Program-made: the position numbers and the translations under genes
Shown: one piece after another, positions 27,323 through 36,632 of the stretch
Position numbering within the stretch: position 1 is the first letter of the stretch
Layout of the letters: each line of letters starts with the position of its first letter
The notes under the pieces: generated by a model
Database searches by the model: none
Seen by the model: only the letters and a program-made list of their open reading frames with translations
Told to the model about the DNA's origin: nothing
Origin: Lachnospiraceae bacterium
Lineage (GTDB): Bacteria; Bacillota; Clostridia; Lachnospirales; Lachnospiraceae
DNA length: 64,000 nt
Reading direction: 5' to 3'
Assembly: GCA_910575035.1 (NCBI GenBank)
Contig: CAJTDL010000013.1
Coordinates: 62,001 to 126,000, forward strand

Positions 27323-28288
27323 TTATAAGGCAAGAAGGCCGATCAGGCACAGGATGGCAGTCACTATGGAAAATACCGCCCCTACCCTAGTCTCTGACCA
27401 ACCGCCCAGTTCAAAATGGTGATGGATGGGCGCCATACGGAAAATGCGTTTCCCGCCTGTCTTTTTGAAATATGTTACCTGTATCATAACAGACAAAAGC
27501 TCTACCCAATAGATCAGCGCTACAATTAAAATAAAAATCGGCATCTGCATCATATAAGCCGTAGAGGCCACAAAGCCGCCCAGGGCCAACGAACCTGTAT
27601 CCCCCATAAATACACTGGCAGGGTACACATTAAAGAGCAAAAAGCCCAGAAGGGCACCCACCACAGCACAGGTAATGGGCTCTACGCCGCTTTGGGTTCC
27701 AATGGCAACCACAGAAAAGAACGTTGCAATCAGGACGGTGACGCTGGAAGCAAGGCCATCTAAGCCATCGGTAAAGTTCGCGCCATTCACCGTCCCGATA
27801 ATGGCCAGGAACATGACCGGTACCGCAAGCCACCCCAGATCCAGGTATACGCCGTTTTCAAAGCCGCCTGTGAAAGGAATCAGCATCTTAGAAGGGGCAT
27901 CCGTATAGCGGTAAAGATAAAGGGCAAATATGCCTGTCACCAAAAACTGCCCCGCCATCTTTTGGCCTGGCATAAGGCCATCCGTACGGTGCAGCACCAC
28001 TTTCAGGAAATCATCCAAAAACCCTACTACGCCAAAGCCCACCGTTACAAATAGGATTGGCATAATCTTTGGGTAATCCTTCATGTAGATCAGGGATGTG
28101 GCTATAATGCCTGCCAGGATCATCAAACCGCCCATCGTGGGAGTGCCTGTTTTTTTCAAATGGGATTTTAATTCTTCCCGTTCTGTCTGCCTTGCCTTCA
28201 TTTTCCTTAGGAGGGGAATGATTACCGGGCCTAGTAAGGAAGTGATAGCGAAGGAAATGAGTACCGGGATTATTACTTTTTGTGTCAT
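27323..28288 (-). CDS. mraY: Phospho-N-acetylmuramoyl-pentapeptide-transferase MraY
   Basis: Integral membrane enzyme making lipid I from UDP-MurNAc-pentapeptide and undecaprenyl phosphate. 321 residues with about ten membrane spans. Catalytic and family motifs seen: KKTGTPTMGGLMI near 46, GFLDDFLKV near 90, NFTDGLDGLASSV near 172, FMGDTGSLALGGF near 225 and MAPIHHHFELGGWSETRVG near 285. GAGGTG lies about 7 nt before the ATG. It follows the PBP genes after a 124-nt gap that carries its own promoter. Confidence 0.96.
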   Translation of the reverse strand: MTQKVIIPVLISFAITSLLGPVIIPLLRKMKARQTEREELKSHLKKTGTPTMGGLMILAGIIATSLIYMKDYPKIMPILFVTVGFGVVGFLDDFLKVVLHRTDGLMPGQKMAGQFLVTGIFALYLYRYTDAPSKMLIPFTGGFENGVYLDLGWLAVPVMFLAIIGTVNGANFTDGLDGLASSVTVLIATFFSVVAIGTQSGVEPITCAVVGALLGFLLFNVYPASVFMGDTGSLALGGFVASTAYMMQMPIFILIVALIYWVELLSVMIQVTYFKKTGGKRIFRMAPIHHHFELGGWSETRVGAVFSIVTAILCLIGLLAL

Positions 28289-28361
28289 TTTCTCTGCACC
28301 TCTTCGTTTTTACGATGTTTTCGCCCATCGTATTTTTTCGCTGGAATGTAGCAGCTTTTCT

Positions 28362-28390
28362 ATTATAGAGCCTTTTTTCGCGTTATGCAA
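28362..28390 (-). promoter_or_regulatory. Internal promoter for mraY-murD-ftsW-ftsQ
   Basis: Minus strand TTGCAT (28390-28385), 17-nt spacer, perfect TATAAT (28367-28362), about 75 nt before mraY. It begins just past the PBP stop codon, so it could support wall-precursor genes independently of the mraZ promoter. Confidence 0.55.
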
Positions 28391-28412
28391 GGGGGTTTTT
28401 CCAGTAAAGCTT

Positions 28413-30257
28413 TTAATCCTGCCCCGAACCGCTGCTATCGGCAGCCTCAGAACTGGGAGCAGCGGCCTGCTTTTCAATCCCAAGGTAGGGCAGGATATTG
28501 GAAAATATCTCTTTTACCACAGGGGCTGCAATAGTCCCCCCATAATAAATGCCCTGGGGATTGTTAATAATAGCTAATGCAAGCACCTGGGGATCCTCCG
28601 CCGGGGCAAAGCCCAGGAAAGAGGAAATATATTTATTGGCGCTTCGGGGCAGCGTCTGGGAAGTAGCCGTTTTCCCGCCGATAGAAAAACCTTCAATATA
28701 GGCCTTATTGCCGCTGCCCTCAGATACTACCTTTTCCAAAACAGAACGGAGGGTTTCAGATGTCTGGCTGCTTACAATGCCTTCCTGCACAGGATATTCC
28801 AGGGTTTCTATCAGTTTGCCCTGGTCATCCTTGACGGAAACGCCAAAATGTGGGGTAACCCTGCTGCCGCCATTTACCAAAGAGGACACGGTGGTGGCAA
28901 GCTGGATAGGCGTGATCTGGAAGGACTGGCCGAAGGATATAGTGGCCAGCTCTACAGGCCCCACATTTTTCTTATTATGCATAATGGTAGCCGCCTCTCC
29001 CGGCAGGTCAATGCCCGTTTTGGATAATAGGCCGAATTGCTGGAAATATTTGTAAAAATTATCCACGCCCAGCCGCTGGCCAAGCTCAATAAATACCGGA
29101 TTGCAGGAATTCATAATCCCCTGGGTGAAATCTTCCGAGCCGTGGCCTACCCGTTTGTGGCAATGGATCCTCCGATCCTCCACCAGCTTGTAGCCAGGAC
29201 AGAAAAAATGGTCGTTTAAGCTTACCACGCCTTCCTCAAAAGCAGAGGAGGCCGTAATGATTTTAAATACTGAGCCAGGCTCGTAGGTGTCGCTGATGCA
29301 GGGGTTCCTCCACATTTGGTTCAGCAGGTCCTGGGTATTTTCCTGGCCTTCCTCTTTTTTTTCATCTGCTGGCTGTGAAGACGTTTGCTGGAGGGTTTCT
29401 TCCGCCTGTAAAGGTTCTTCTTGGGGCTCCTCCTTCTGCACCAGGGTAAATGGGCTGTTCAAGTCAAACTCTGGGACATTCACCATGGACATAATCTCCC
29501 CATTCTGCGGATTCATAACAATAATGGAAACGCCGTCTGCAGACTTTGCTTCCATAACCTTCTTTGCTGCCTGCTCACAATACATTTGAATATTGTAATC
29601 CAGGCTGATGTGCAGGTTTTTGCCGTCTATCGGCTCCTGGCGCCGCTCCCCGGCATTTTCAATTTCCACCCCCCTTGCATCCGTAAGGGTCAGTATTTTG
29701 CCATTGCTGCCTTTTAAATAGTCCTCATAGACAACCTCCAGGCCGATAATACCCTGATTATCCCCGCCTGTGAAGCCCAATACCTTGGAAGCCAGGCTAC
29801 CATAAGGGTAATAGCGCTTGTAATCCTCATCTACCTTTATTCCCCCCAGGCTATAATTGCGGATACGGTCGCCTGTCTCTTTGTCCACATTGGATTTGAT
29901 CCGCTCAATAGAGCTCACCTTTTCCACACGCTTTCGCACCGTCTCTGTATCCATCTCCAGTTCTTTTGCAAGAACCTCAATCACCTGTTCTGGATCCTTG
30001 ATCTGGCTGTGAATCACGGAAATCGTGCACACCGTACGGTTTGTAGCCAATACGGTGCCTGTGGCATCTACAATCTTCCCACGCGCCGCCTTAATGTCCC
30101 GTTCCCGCTCATGCAAGTCTTCTGCTTTTTGGCCATAATATTCAGAGCAAAAAACCATCAGATACACCAGCCTTCCTGCCAAAAGCAGCAAAATCACCGT
30201 CACTACAGAAAAAACAAGCAGTAATTTACGGCGGTTATAGGTTTTGTTGCGAAACAT
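28413..30257 (-). CDS. Class B penicillin-binding protein (SpoVD/FtsI type) with KTA motif
   Basis: Membrane-anchored transpeptidase of about 614 residues. N-terminal span about 11-32, PBP dimerisation domain about 50-225, transpeptidase from about 250 with Ser in EPGSVFKIITAS, the second motif MNSCNPVF, and GGKTATSQTLPRS where the usual KTG is KTA. The C-terminal tail is short and Ala/Ser-rich. I prefer ATG 30257 (GAGG 7 nt upstream) to the TTG at 30263. It is second of two adjacent class B PBP genes, the place of spoVD in Bacillus, so a cortex role is plausible but not proven. Confidence 0.85.
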   Translation of the reverse strand: MFRNKTYNRRKLLLVFSVVTVILLLLAGRLVYLMVFCSEYYGQKAEDLHERERDIKAARGKIVDATGTVLATNRTVCTISVIHSQIKDPEQVIEVLAKELEMDTETVRKRVEKVSSIERIKSNVDKETGDRIRNYSLGGIKVDEDYKRYYPYGSLASKVLGFTGGDNQGIIGLEVVYEDYLKGSNGKILTLTDARGVEIENAGERRQEPIDGKNLHISLDYNIQMYCEQAAKKVMEAKSADGVSIIVMNPQNGEIMSMVNVPEFDLNSPFTLVQKEEPQEEPLQAEETLQQTSSQPADEKKEEGQENTQDLLNQMWRNPCISDTYEPGSVFKIITASSAFEEGVVSLNDHFFCPGYKLVEDRRIHCHKRVGHGSEDFTQGIMNSCNPVFIELGQRLGVDNFYKYFQQFGLLSKTGIDLPGEAATIMHNKKNVGPVELATISFGQSFQITPIQLATTVSSLVNGGSRVTPHFGVSVKDDQGKLIETLEYPVQEGIVSSQTSETLRSVLEKVVSEGSGNKAYIEGFSIGGKTATSQTLPRSANKYISSFLGFAPAEDPQVLALAIINNPQGIYYGGTIAAPVVKEIFSNILPYLGIEKQAAAPSSEAADSSGSGQD

Positions 30258-30336
30258 ATACAAACCTCACAAAATCAATTATTATAATCTATTACACTTT
30301 TCATGAGGTTATGTACAATTTATGCAAATTGCACCA

Positions 30337-32589
30337 TTATGGATACGTATCCATTGGCATCGTCGCCGGCACGCCTTCTGCAGGGTATTCTGGCTCACCT
30401 GTGACAGGGGATGTGCTTCCTTCTCCCGTTTCAGGCGCGCCGCCTTCCTCCCCATCCCCAAAAGAGCCGCCATCGCCTGGTTGGCCTGGATTTTCTCCTT
30501 CGGAGCCTGGTTCCTGGCTCCCTTCCCCCGTTGTGCCTGAGCCCTGGCTTCCATTTGGATCCTGCCATTGCCTTCCTTCTCCAGCGGAGCCGTCCTGGCT
30601 TTCCCCATTGGGCTCTTGGGAAGACCCGCCATCGCCTTCCCCATTGGGTTCCTGGGAGGGTTCGCCTCCCTCTCCAGATGCCCTGTCCTGGCCATCTGTA
30701 TCTGCCTGAGCCCCTTCATCTGGAAATATATTTAAATAAGGAAGGATCTCTGTAAAAATATCCTTTGCCAAGGCTGTTGCCAAGGCGCTGCTTTGCTGAT
30801 CCTGGGGCACATTGGCTTCGTCAATCACCACATAGACTAATACCTCCGGCTTCTCCACTGGGGCAAATCCAATAAAGGAAACAATATACCTGTCTTCTTT
30901 CCGGTCTCCTTTTTCTGCGGTCCCCGTCTTGCCGCCCATGGAATAGCCTTCCACCTTCGCGCTTTTCCCAGTGCCTTCAGAAACTGTTTTGTAAAGGTAG
31001 CCCCGCAGCGTATCACTGGTCTGCTTGGAAACAGTCTGCTTCAGCACCAATGATCCTATATTCTGCACGGTATTCCCGTTGTCATCCAGAATCCTCTTCA
31101 CAAGATGGGGCTGATAATAGTAACCGCCATTAATCAGGGAAGCAAAGGCAGAGGCAAGCTGCACCATATTCACGTTAAAGTTCTGCCCAAAGGAATTGGT
31201 GGCCAGGGATGCGGCATCTGTGGTTTCTGCATTGTAAAGGAAAAAGAAGGATGGCTCCCCTGGAAGGTCAATATGGGTCTGCAGGCCAAATCCAAAGATA
31301 TTTTGGTATTTGTAGAAATCCTCTTTTCCGATTTCCACCGCCATCTGCATCATTGCGTCGTTGCAGGAATTCATAATGGTCTGCTCCAGGCTTTGTGAGC
31401 CATGGCCGGAACGCTGCACACAGTGGATCTCATGACCGCCAACCAGCTCCTGTCCGTCACAGTCATACCATTCCCGGACTTTGCCTGTCTCCAATCCGGT
31501 AGCCACCGTAAAGGGTTTGGCTGTGGAACCTGGCTCAAAGGTATTGGTAACACAGTAATTCTGCCAGATCTGGTTCATCTTCTCTATTTTTTCTTCGTCA
31601 TCCCAGGCATTCTGCTCCCCCTCTGTATAATACAAGGAAAGATCCCTGGGATTATTGAGGTTATAGACAAACGCGTCAGACATCGCCAGGATTTCGCCGT
31701 TTTGCGGATTCATAACAAGCACGGCCGTATTTTCGCTTCCTGCGCCTTCCCGTATTTCATTCCGGTGCGCTTCCTGGAACTCTGCAATCTTCTTCTCAAT
31801 CACCCTCTGTACATTGATGTCAATGGTGGTGACCAGGCTCTTGCCATTTACCGCCTCTTTTACTGTCCTCTCTACGTTGTTGTCTGCATTCAAAAAGCCA
31901 TACTGCCGCCCATTGATCCCATTTAAAACACTGTTATACTGCCCTTCCAGGCCGCCAATGCCTTCATCCCCTGTAACAGTATAGCCCAGGATTTTACTGG
32001 CAAGGGTATCATAGGGGTATTCCCTCTGGTATTCCTTTTCAAACCACACGCCCTGTACATTGGGGTTTACCTTTTTGCCCTTATCATTTACCTCAGCCAC
32101 CAGCTCCTGGAACCCAACGATCTCATCATAATAAAGCTTTTTACGCAAAACAAAATAACGGCTGTCCGGTTTTTCTGTCAGGGCAGCCCTTACTTCTTCT
32201 TCTGTCACATCTGGGAAACACTTCAGTATCGCCTCTACCGTAGGATCGAAATATTTCTTTTCCTTTTTTTCGTCATCCGTCTCTTCGTTAATCTGCTTGC
32301 AATCCAGGACTAAATTGTAAACATCGACGCTGTTGGCTAAAATCGTGCCTTTGGTATCCAGGATCTTCCCGCGCTGATAGGGAAGGCTTTGGCTGCTGTA
32401 CCCTTGCTGGCTGAGAACCTGCTTTTCATACTGTTTGCCTTTCACTTGCTCAATGTAAGTAAGCCTTCCCACCAATGCGCACAGCAATACCATAATAAAG
32501 CCAACCATCAAAAACAGCTTTTTTTTCATACGCCTTAGAAACTTTGCAGGCTTTTTTCTTCTTTTGGGAATCTTCTTTCTTCTTGCCAA
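30337..32589 (-). CDS. Class B penicillin-binding protein (FtsI type) with Gly/Glu/Pro-rich tail
   Basis: 750-residue septal transpeptidase candidate. A basic N-terminus and one membrane span (about 25-47) lead to the dimerisation domain and the transpeptidase with Ser in EPGSTAKPFTVA, MNSCNDAM and KTG in GGKTGTAEKGDRK. After about residue 640 comes a low-complexity tail of about 110 residues of Gly, Glu, Ser, Pro and Gln with repeated SQEPNGE blocks; no PASTA domains are seen. Start is TTG 32589, with GGAAGG 8 nt upstream but no strong ribosome site, so the start is less sure than the identity. It directly follows ftsL, as ftsI does. Confidence 0.87.
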   Translation of the reverse strand: MARRKKIPKRRKKPAKFLRRMKKKLFLMVGFIMVLLCALVGRLTYIEQVKGKQYEKQVLSQQGYSSQSLPYQRGKILDTKGTILANSVDVYNLVLDCKQINEETDDEKKEKKYFDPTVEAILKCFPDVTEEEVRAALTEKPDSRYFVLRKKLYYDEIVGFQELVAEVNDKGKKVNPNVQGVWFEKEYQREYPYDTLASKILGYTVTGDEGIGGLEGQYNSVLNGINGRQYGFLNADNNVERTVKEAVNGKSLVTTIDINVQRVIEKKIAEFQEAHRNEIREGAGSENTAVLVMNPQNGEILAMSDAFVYNLNNPRDLSLYYTEGEQNAWDDEEKIEKMNQIWQNYCVTNTFEPGSTAKPFTVATGLETGKVREWYDCDGQELVGGHEIHCVQRSGHGSQSLEQTIMNSCNDAMMQMAVEIGKEDFYKYQNIFGFGLQTHIDLPGEPSFFFLYNAETTDAASLATNSFGQNFNVNMVQLASAFASLINGGYYYQPHLVKRILDDNGNTVQNIGSLVLKQTVSKQTSDTLRGYLYKTVSEGTGKSAKVEGYSMGGKTGTAEKGDRKEDRYIVSFIGFAPVEKPEVLVYVVIDEANVPQDQQSSALATALAKDIFTEILPYLNIFPDEGAQADTDGQDRASGEGGEPSQEPNGEGDGGSSQEPNGESQDGSAGEGRQWQDPNGSQGSGTTGEGSQEPGSEGENPGQPGDGGSFGDGEEGGAPETGEGSTSPVTGEPEYPAEGVPATMPMDTYP

Positions 32590-32603
32590 TGCTCCTGCCT
32601 TCC

Positions 32604-33167
32604 TTATTTTGAGGGTATCTCTTTGTACTGGTTCATATAATCGCTGTCCTTCATCTCAAAGTACTCAATCTGCCCCTGCGAAGGGTATACCATGCCCAGC
32701 TCTTCCATGGCTTTCTTACGGATGGCCTCCAGGTCTATTGAAGCCTCCAGCTTTTGCTGCTTGGAATCATTGTTGGATTTTAAGGTCAGCACCTCGCTCT
32801 CTAAGGATGCTACCCTCTTGGTGTTCCTGGTGAGCTCTGCACGCATCTGCAGATAGCAAACGGTTACCCCTGCCATAACTACCAGGGCAGCGGCCACAAA
32901 AAGCAGATAACCCGGGCTCATCTGCAGCGCCCGTTCCTGGTTTTTGCGGGCAGTAGCGCGCAGCTTGCGTTTACGCTCCCGCTGCTCCTTGTCCAGCTTC
33001 TGCCTGCGCTCCTGCTCTTCCTTGTCACGCTTTTTCTTCCTTTCCAGCTCACGGTGCACTTCTTCCCCACGTCTTTGGGGCGCTGACTGCATATCCTTTG
33101 CCGTATTCCCATCCACAAACTGCGCTGTTCTTCTTTTGTCCGTCTTATTTCCCTCTTGCTGCCTCAC
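32604..33167 (-). CDS. ftsL: FtsL/DivIC-like division protein
   Basis: 187 residues. A long, highly charged cytoplasmic N-terminus (about 1-82, rich in Arg, Lys, Glu and Gln, likely helical) leads to one membrane span (about 84-105, YLLFVAAALVVMAGVTVCYL), then an extracytoplasmic coiled coil and a short tail ending near KAMEELGMVYPSQGQIEYF. This last stretch is the typical FtsL/DivIC ending. Position between rsmH and the FtsI-type PBP fixes the assignment. GTG start, AGGAG 8 nt upstream. The cytoplasmic part is much longer than in Bacillus FtsL. Confidence 0.8.
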   Translation of the reverse strand: MRQQEGNKTDKRRTAQFVDGNTAKDMQSAPQRRGEEVHRELERKKKRDKEEQERRQKLDKEQRERKRKLRATARKNQERALQMSPGYLLFVAAALVVMAGVTVCYLQMRAELTRNTKRVASLESEVLTLKSNNDSKQQKLEASIDLEAIRKKAMEELGMVYPSQGQIEYFEMKDSDYMNQYKEIPSK

Positions 33168-33284
33168 TTACTTCACTCCTGTTCTGTTAAGATTTTCAGG
33201 TTGCCCGCCCTCCTTCTAAGGACAGGCCTCTTATGCAAAACGGACATCTGCAAATCCGCCTCATTGCCTGCCGGCAACCTAAGC

Positions 33285-34226
33285 CTACTTTAGACTGCGC
33301 TCAAATACCCTGAGCTTTGCGCTCTTAGAACGCGGATTATCCAAAAGCTCCTCTTCACCAGGGAGAATGGGCTTTTTGGTAACTGCCTTTCCCAATGGCT
33401 TCTTCCCGCATACGCATATCGGAAAATCACTTGGGCAGGTACATGGCTTTTCACTTCTGCGGAATATATTTTTTACAATCCTGTCTTCTAAGGAATGGAA
33501 CGTGATCACGCCGATCCTCCCCCCTGGACACAGCAGGCCGACCATATCCTCCAAAGAATCCTGTAGCGCTTCCAATTCCCGGTTCAGCTCAATCCGGATA
33601 GCCTGAAAGGTACGTTTGGCTGGATGCCCGCCGCCTTTTTGCGCCTTGGCTGGTATGGCTGCCCGAATGATCTCTGTCAGCTCCCCTGTCGTCTGGATTG
33701 CCCTTTCTGCCCTGGCAGACACGATACGCCTGGCGATATTCCTGGCAAATCTCTCCTCCCCATATTCACGGATGATACGGCACAGATCCGCCTCGCTGTA
33801 TGTATTGACCAAATCCCTTGCCGTAAATTCCTGGCGCTTGTCCATCCGCATATCCAAAGGGGCGTCCATGCGGTAGGCAAATCCGCGCTTTGGGTCATCC
33901 AGCTGATGGGAGGATACGCCCAAATCCAGCAAAATCCCATCCACCTGGGCAATTCCAAGCCCTGCCAGCACATCCCGCATCCTGCAGAAGTTACTCTGCA
34001 CAATCTGTACCTTGCCTGCAAATCCCGCCAGCTTTTTGGAAGCCGCCTGAATGGCTTCCGCATCCTGGTCAATCCCCACAAGCCTGCCGCCCTCAGACAG
34101 CCTTTTACAGATTGCAAAGGCATGGCCGCCTCCGCCCAGGGTACCGTCCACATAAATCCCATCTGTTTTTATATCCAAGTATGCGACTGCTTCTTCTAAA
34201 AGCACTGATTTATGCTGAAATTCCAT
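33285..34226 (-). CDS. rsmH: 16S rRNA (cytosine(1402)-N(4))-methyltransferase RsmH
   Basis: SAM-dependent methyltransferase modifying C1402 in the ribosomal P site. 313 residues. Seen: [19 protein letters not shown], the SAM loop [13 protein letters not shown] near 28-40, [20 protein letters not shown] near 98-117, [36 protein letters not shown] and [14 protein letters not shown]. The C-terminus holds [22 protein letters not shown] lies 4-5 nt before the ATG. It is the second gene of the division cluster, normally adjacent to mraZ, but here a MITE-like element separates them. Confidence 0.97.
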   Translation of the reverse strand: MEFQHKSVLLEEAVAYLDIKTDGIYVDGTLGGGGHAFAICKRLSEGGRLVGIDQDAEAIQAASKKLAGFAGKVQIVQSNFCRMRDVLAGLGIAQVDGILLDLGVSSHQLDDPKRGFAYRMDAPLDMRMDKRQEFTARDLVNTYSEADLCRIIREYGEERFARNIARRIVSARAERAIQTTGELTEIIRAAIPAKAQKGGGHPAKRTFQAIRIELNRELEALQDSLEDMVGLLCPGGRIGVITFHSLEDRIVKNIFRRSEKPCTCPSDFPICVCGKKPLGKAVTKKPILPGEEELLDNPRSKSAKLRVFERSLK

Positions 34227-34238
34227 AAAGCCCCTTTC

Positions 34239-34404
34239 CTAGTATAACCCACACTAATTACTGATACCTTTCACGCAGGATAAATTTTCAGCCTGCAAGG
34301 CGGAAGAATGAGGCGTAGCGGTGGATACGCTGATTGACGACAACGCAGCCAGATGGCAATTTAGACAAGTGAAATGTGCGGTTAATTGGTGTGGGTTATA
34401 CTAG
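34239..34404. mobile_element. MITE-like element with 22-bp terminal inverted repeats
   Basis: The ends CTAGTATAACCCACACTAAT (34239 onward) and 34383-34404 are inverted repeats of 22 bp with one mismatch (T/C). The 166-bp unit has no ORF, a smaller inner inverted repeat (CAGCCTGCAAGGCGG region), and exactly fills the gap between mraZ and rsmH. Its right end supplies the mraZ stop codon TAG at 34403-34401. Size, terminal repeats and lack of coding suit a non-autonomous transposon. A CTAG at both outer ends could be a target duplication but is itself palindromic. Confidence 0.7.
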
Positions 34405-34832
34405 ATCATAAGCCCCAGGCTTGCCATATGCTCCGCAACCTCTTCCATGCCGTCGTACCCATTTTCCGCCTGCCATCTGTCTTTGCTCCAAATCTCAATG
34501 CGGCTCACAACGCCCGCCAGGACAACCTCTTTCTGAATCCCGGCAAATTCCCGCAAGACGGAGGGCAAGAGTATACGCCCCTGCTTGTCCACCTCACAGG
34601 CCGCTGCGCCTGCAAAGAAAAACCGGGCAAACTTACGGGCATCTTTGGAAAATTGCGATACTTCCCGGAACTTTGCCTCAATGGCCTTCCATTCTTCCTT
34701 GGGATATACAAACAGGCATCCGTCCAGCCCCCTTGTCACTACAAATTCATCCCCTAACAGCTCTCTGAATTTAGCCGGGACAATCAGCCTTCCTTTTGCG
34801 TCAATTGTGTGGTTGTACTCTCCCATGAACAT
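34401..34832 (-). CDS. mraZ: Transcriptional regulator MraZ
   Basis: First gene of the division cluster; MraZ is a ring-forming SpoVT/AbrB-type DNA-binding protein that controls its own operon. 143 residues, the family norm. Seen: [20 protein letters not shown] at the N-terminus, the first DXXXR motif (DAKGR) and the second in [15 protein letters not shown] near 85. I choose ATG 34832 (AGGTG 7 nt upstream); the frame to 35045 would include the promoter and operator. The stop codon lies within the right end of the MITE-like element, so the last residues may be altered from the ancestral sequence. Confidence 0.94.
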   Translation of the reverse strand: MFMGEYNHTIDAKGRLIVPAKFRELLGDEFVVTRGLDGCLFVYPKEEWKAIEAKFREVSQFSKDARKFARFFFAGAAACEVDKQGRILLPSVLREFAGIQKEVVLAGVVSRIEIWSKDRWQAENGYDGMEEVAEHMASLGLMI

Positions 34833-34851
34833 AGAAATCACCTTTTGGCTA

Positions 34852-34886
34852 CCACTTTTCCTCCACGAAGCACCACTTTCCTCCAC
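34852..34886 (-). promoter_or_regulatory. MraZ operator: four GTGG boxes
   Basis: Minus strand GTGG occurs four times at 34886, 34876, 34866 and 34855, spaced 10, 10 and 11 nt, twice as GTGGAGGAAA. MraZ is known to bind short direct repeats at about one helical turn before its own gene (TGGG in E. coli, AAAGTG in mycoplasmas). The array sits between the promoter and the mraZ start, right for autorepression. Confidence 0.75.
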
Positions 34887-34897
34887 TTTTATTACCC

Positions 34898-34926
34898 ATT
34901 CTAGCCTATCGTCCCCAAAAAAGCAA
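34898..34926 (-). promoter_or_regulatory. Promoter of the division cluster
   Basis: Minus strand TTGCTT (34926-34921), 17-nt spacer, TAGAAT (34903-34898). Transcription would start about 34891, immediately before the GTGG boxes. Confidence 0.55.
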
Positions 34927-35060
34927 TAGCAAATTTCAGTATCTGAGGCCTTTTCTGCAAAAAGCAACAAAAAGGCACCAGAAAAGGCAAAACCCTTTTC
35001 CTGATGCCCTAAAATTTTCAAACATTTGTTTTCTTTTGCCGCCAATTTGCCGTAAAGCGC

Positions 35061-36425
35061 TTACCCTTCTGCAATCTGCAGGATTTTTTCCATATCTGCG
35101 ATCAGCCCTCTGGAATAATCCTTCGCTTCCTGGTAAAGCTGCTCTGCCTTCTGGTAATCCTCCTGGAACAACGCCTGGATGACCTGGGAGCCATACCCGT
35201 GGAACTTCTCATGCTTCGGCCCTAATTCCGCCCAAATCTGCTTCACGCCGGGAATCTTGGGAGTAATAGAATAATAAAAATGCCCAAACCCACATTTTGA
35301 GGAATCCAGCTGGATTGGCATTACATGCCGCTCCAGCACCATGCTTTTTAAATTATCCAGCCATTTATTGTGCGCTGAAATAGCGCTTCTCATATATTTA
35401 CAGAATTCCAGGTTCTCCAAATGGTAGAAAGCATCCTCTGCCATATTCCCCATCTGCTTTAAGGCATCGTCCAGAACCTTCTCAATCTCTGCCACAGGCT
35501 CTGCCGTCTTCTTCATCTCATTCCCAATCTCCTGCATAAAGTCTGTGCTGTTGTGCAGCTGGTTCTCCATCTCCGTCATGGAACTGGTGATCTCCTCACT
35601 GACGGCTGCAAGGGAAGTGACAGATTGGCTAACATCCGAAACCCGCCTCTGGTTCTCATCATTCAATGCCCATACATTCCCAATCCGTTCTGCCATAGAG
35701 CTTAAAGCCTCCATGGTATTCTGGGTGCTTGCGGAACTCTTCTGGGAGGCTCCCTTAATTCCCTCCACAAATTCCCCCATGCTGCTGGTCAGCTTCTGGG
35801 TCTCTTCCGCCAGGCTTCGGATCTCATCCGCCACAACGGCAAACCCCTTTCCCATCGTGCCTGCATGCGCTGCCTCTATGGAGGCATTTAATGCCAGCAA
35901 TTTCGTCTGCAGGGAGATTGCGTCAATCCCTGCAATCACCTCGTTCATACGGTTGATCACCTGGAACAGATCCTCCATGTCCTTCTGCATCTCCTGGGAT
36001 ACCTGCATGGTCTGTTCTGACAAATCGCGTATCGCTGTCAGCTCCTTCTGCCCTTCTTCAATCTTCTGGTATACCTCTTCCGTATCCTCGGAAACCTTAA
36101 TGATGGTATTGGTGAGGGCTTCATGGGAACTGGTCCCATCCCCGCCCGCTGCAGCGGTGCCTGTGGACGTCCCAAAAATCACCTCTGCCGCTGTTGCCAC
36201 ATTCTGAGAAATTTTCATGATCTCATCCACCTCATGATGCATCATCAGATCCAAGGAACTGATCTGCATCACGGCATGGATATTCTTCTCCATAATCTCA
36301 GCAAACTGTTTCCTCCCATTTTCCAAACGCTGGTAAATCTCCTGCAGATCCGGGCTTGCAGAATAATCGTCCTTCTGCAATGCCGCAACGGACCTGACAA
36401 GTTTTTTGTTCGTGCCAATAGCCAT
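35061..36425 (-). CDS. Soluble methyl-accepting chemotaxis-type receptor with CZB domain
   Basis: About 454 residues with no signal or membrane span, so cytoplasmic. The central signalling hairpin (about 130-330) contains the MCP tip [20 protein letters not shown] and [18 protein letters not shown]. The C-terminal 110 residues form a chemoreceptor zinc-binding (CZB) domain: [17 protein letters not shown] and [12 protein letters not shown] supply the His/Cys ligands. CZB receptors sense zinc or hypochlorous acid in known cases. I prefer ATG 36425 (AGAGG 9 nt upstream) to TTG 36434. No che or flagellar genes are nearby. Confidence 0.9.
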   Translation of the reverse strand: MAIGTNKKLVRSVAALQKDDYSASPDLQEIYQRLENGRKQFAEIMEKNIHAVMQISSLDLMMHHEVDEIMKISQNVATAAEVIFGTSTGTAAAGGDGTSSHEALTNTIIKVSEDTEEVYQKIEEGQKELTAIRDLSEQTMQVSQEMQKDMEDLFQVINRMNEVIAGIDAISLQTKLLALNASIEAAHAGTMGKGFAVVADEIRSLAEETQKLTSSMGEFVEGIKGASQKSSASTQNTMEALSSMAERIGNVWALNDENQRRVSDVSQSVTSLAAVSEEITSSMTEMENQLHNSTDFMQEIGNEMKKTAEPVAEIEKVLDDALKQMGNMAEDAFYHLENLEFCKYMRSAISAHNKWLDNLKSMVLERHVMPIQLDSSKCGFGHFYYSITPKIPGVKQIWAELGPKHEKFHGYGSQVIQALFQEDYQKAEQLYQEAKDYSRGLIADMEKILQIAEG

Positions 36426-36632
36426 TTTTTTCAACCTCTTTTTCCTATAAAATCAGGATATGTGACTCTCCAATACCCCCATGCTGCTATCCGCGGCCCA
36501 AAAGCCGCCATAGCAATAACCCCTACTACTATTTTTCCTCATATCCCTTGATATGTCAATATTTTTTTGATTTTTCGACAAAATTTCATACTATTTACGC
36601 CCCAAAAGCCGCACCTGGCCACAAAAGCCCCT

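Noticed and set aside
30311-30709. Plus- and minus-strand frames over the PBP tail (Pro/Ser-rich and Arg/Lys-rich)
   Set aside because: They are shadows of the low-complexity Gly/Glu/Pro codons of the PBP C-terminus, and have no ribosome site or family resemblance.
34833-35045. N-terminal extension of mraZ up to 35045
   Set aside because: It would run through the promoter and the four GTGG boxes, and MraZ proteins start at MFMGEYNH; the upstream codons encode no conserved sequence.
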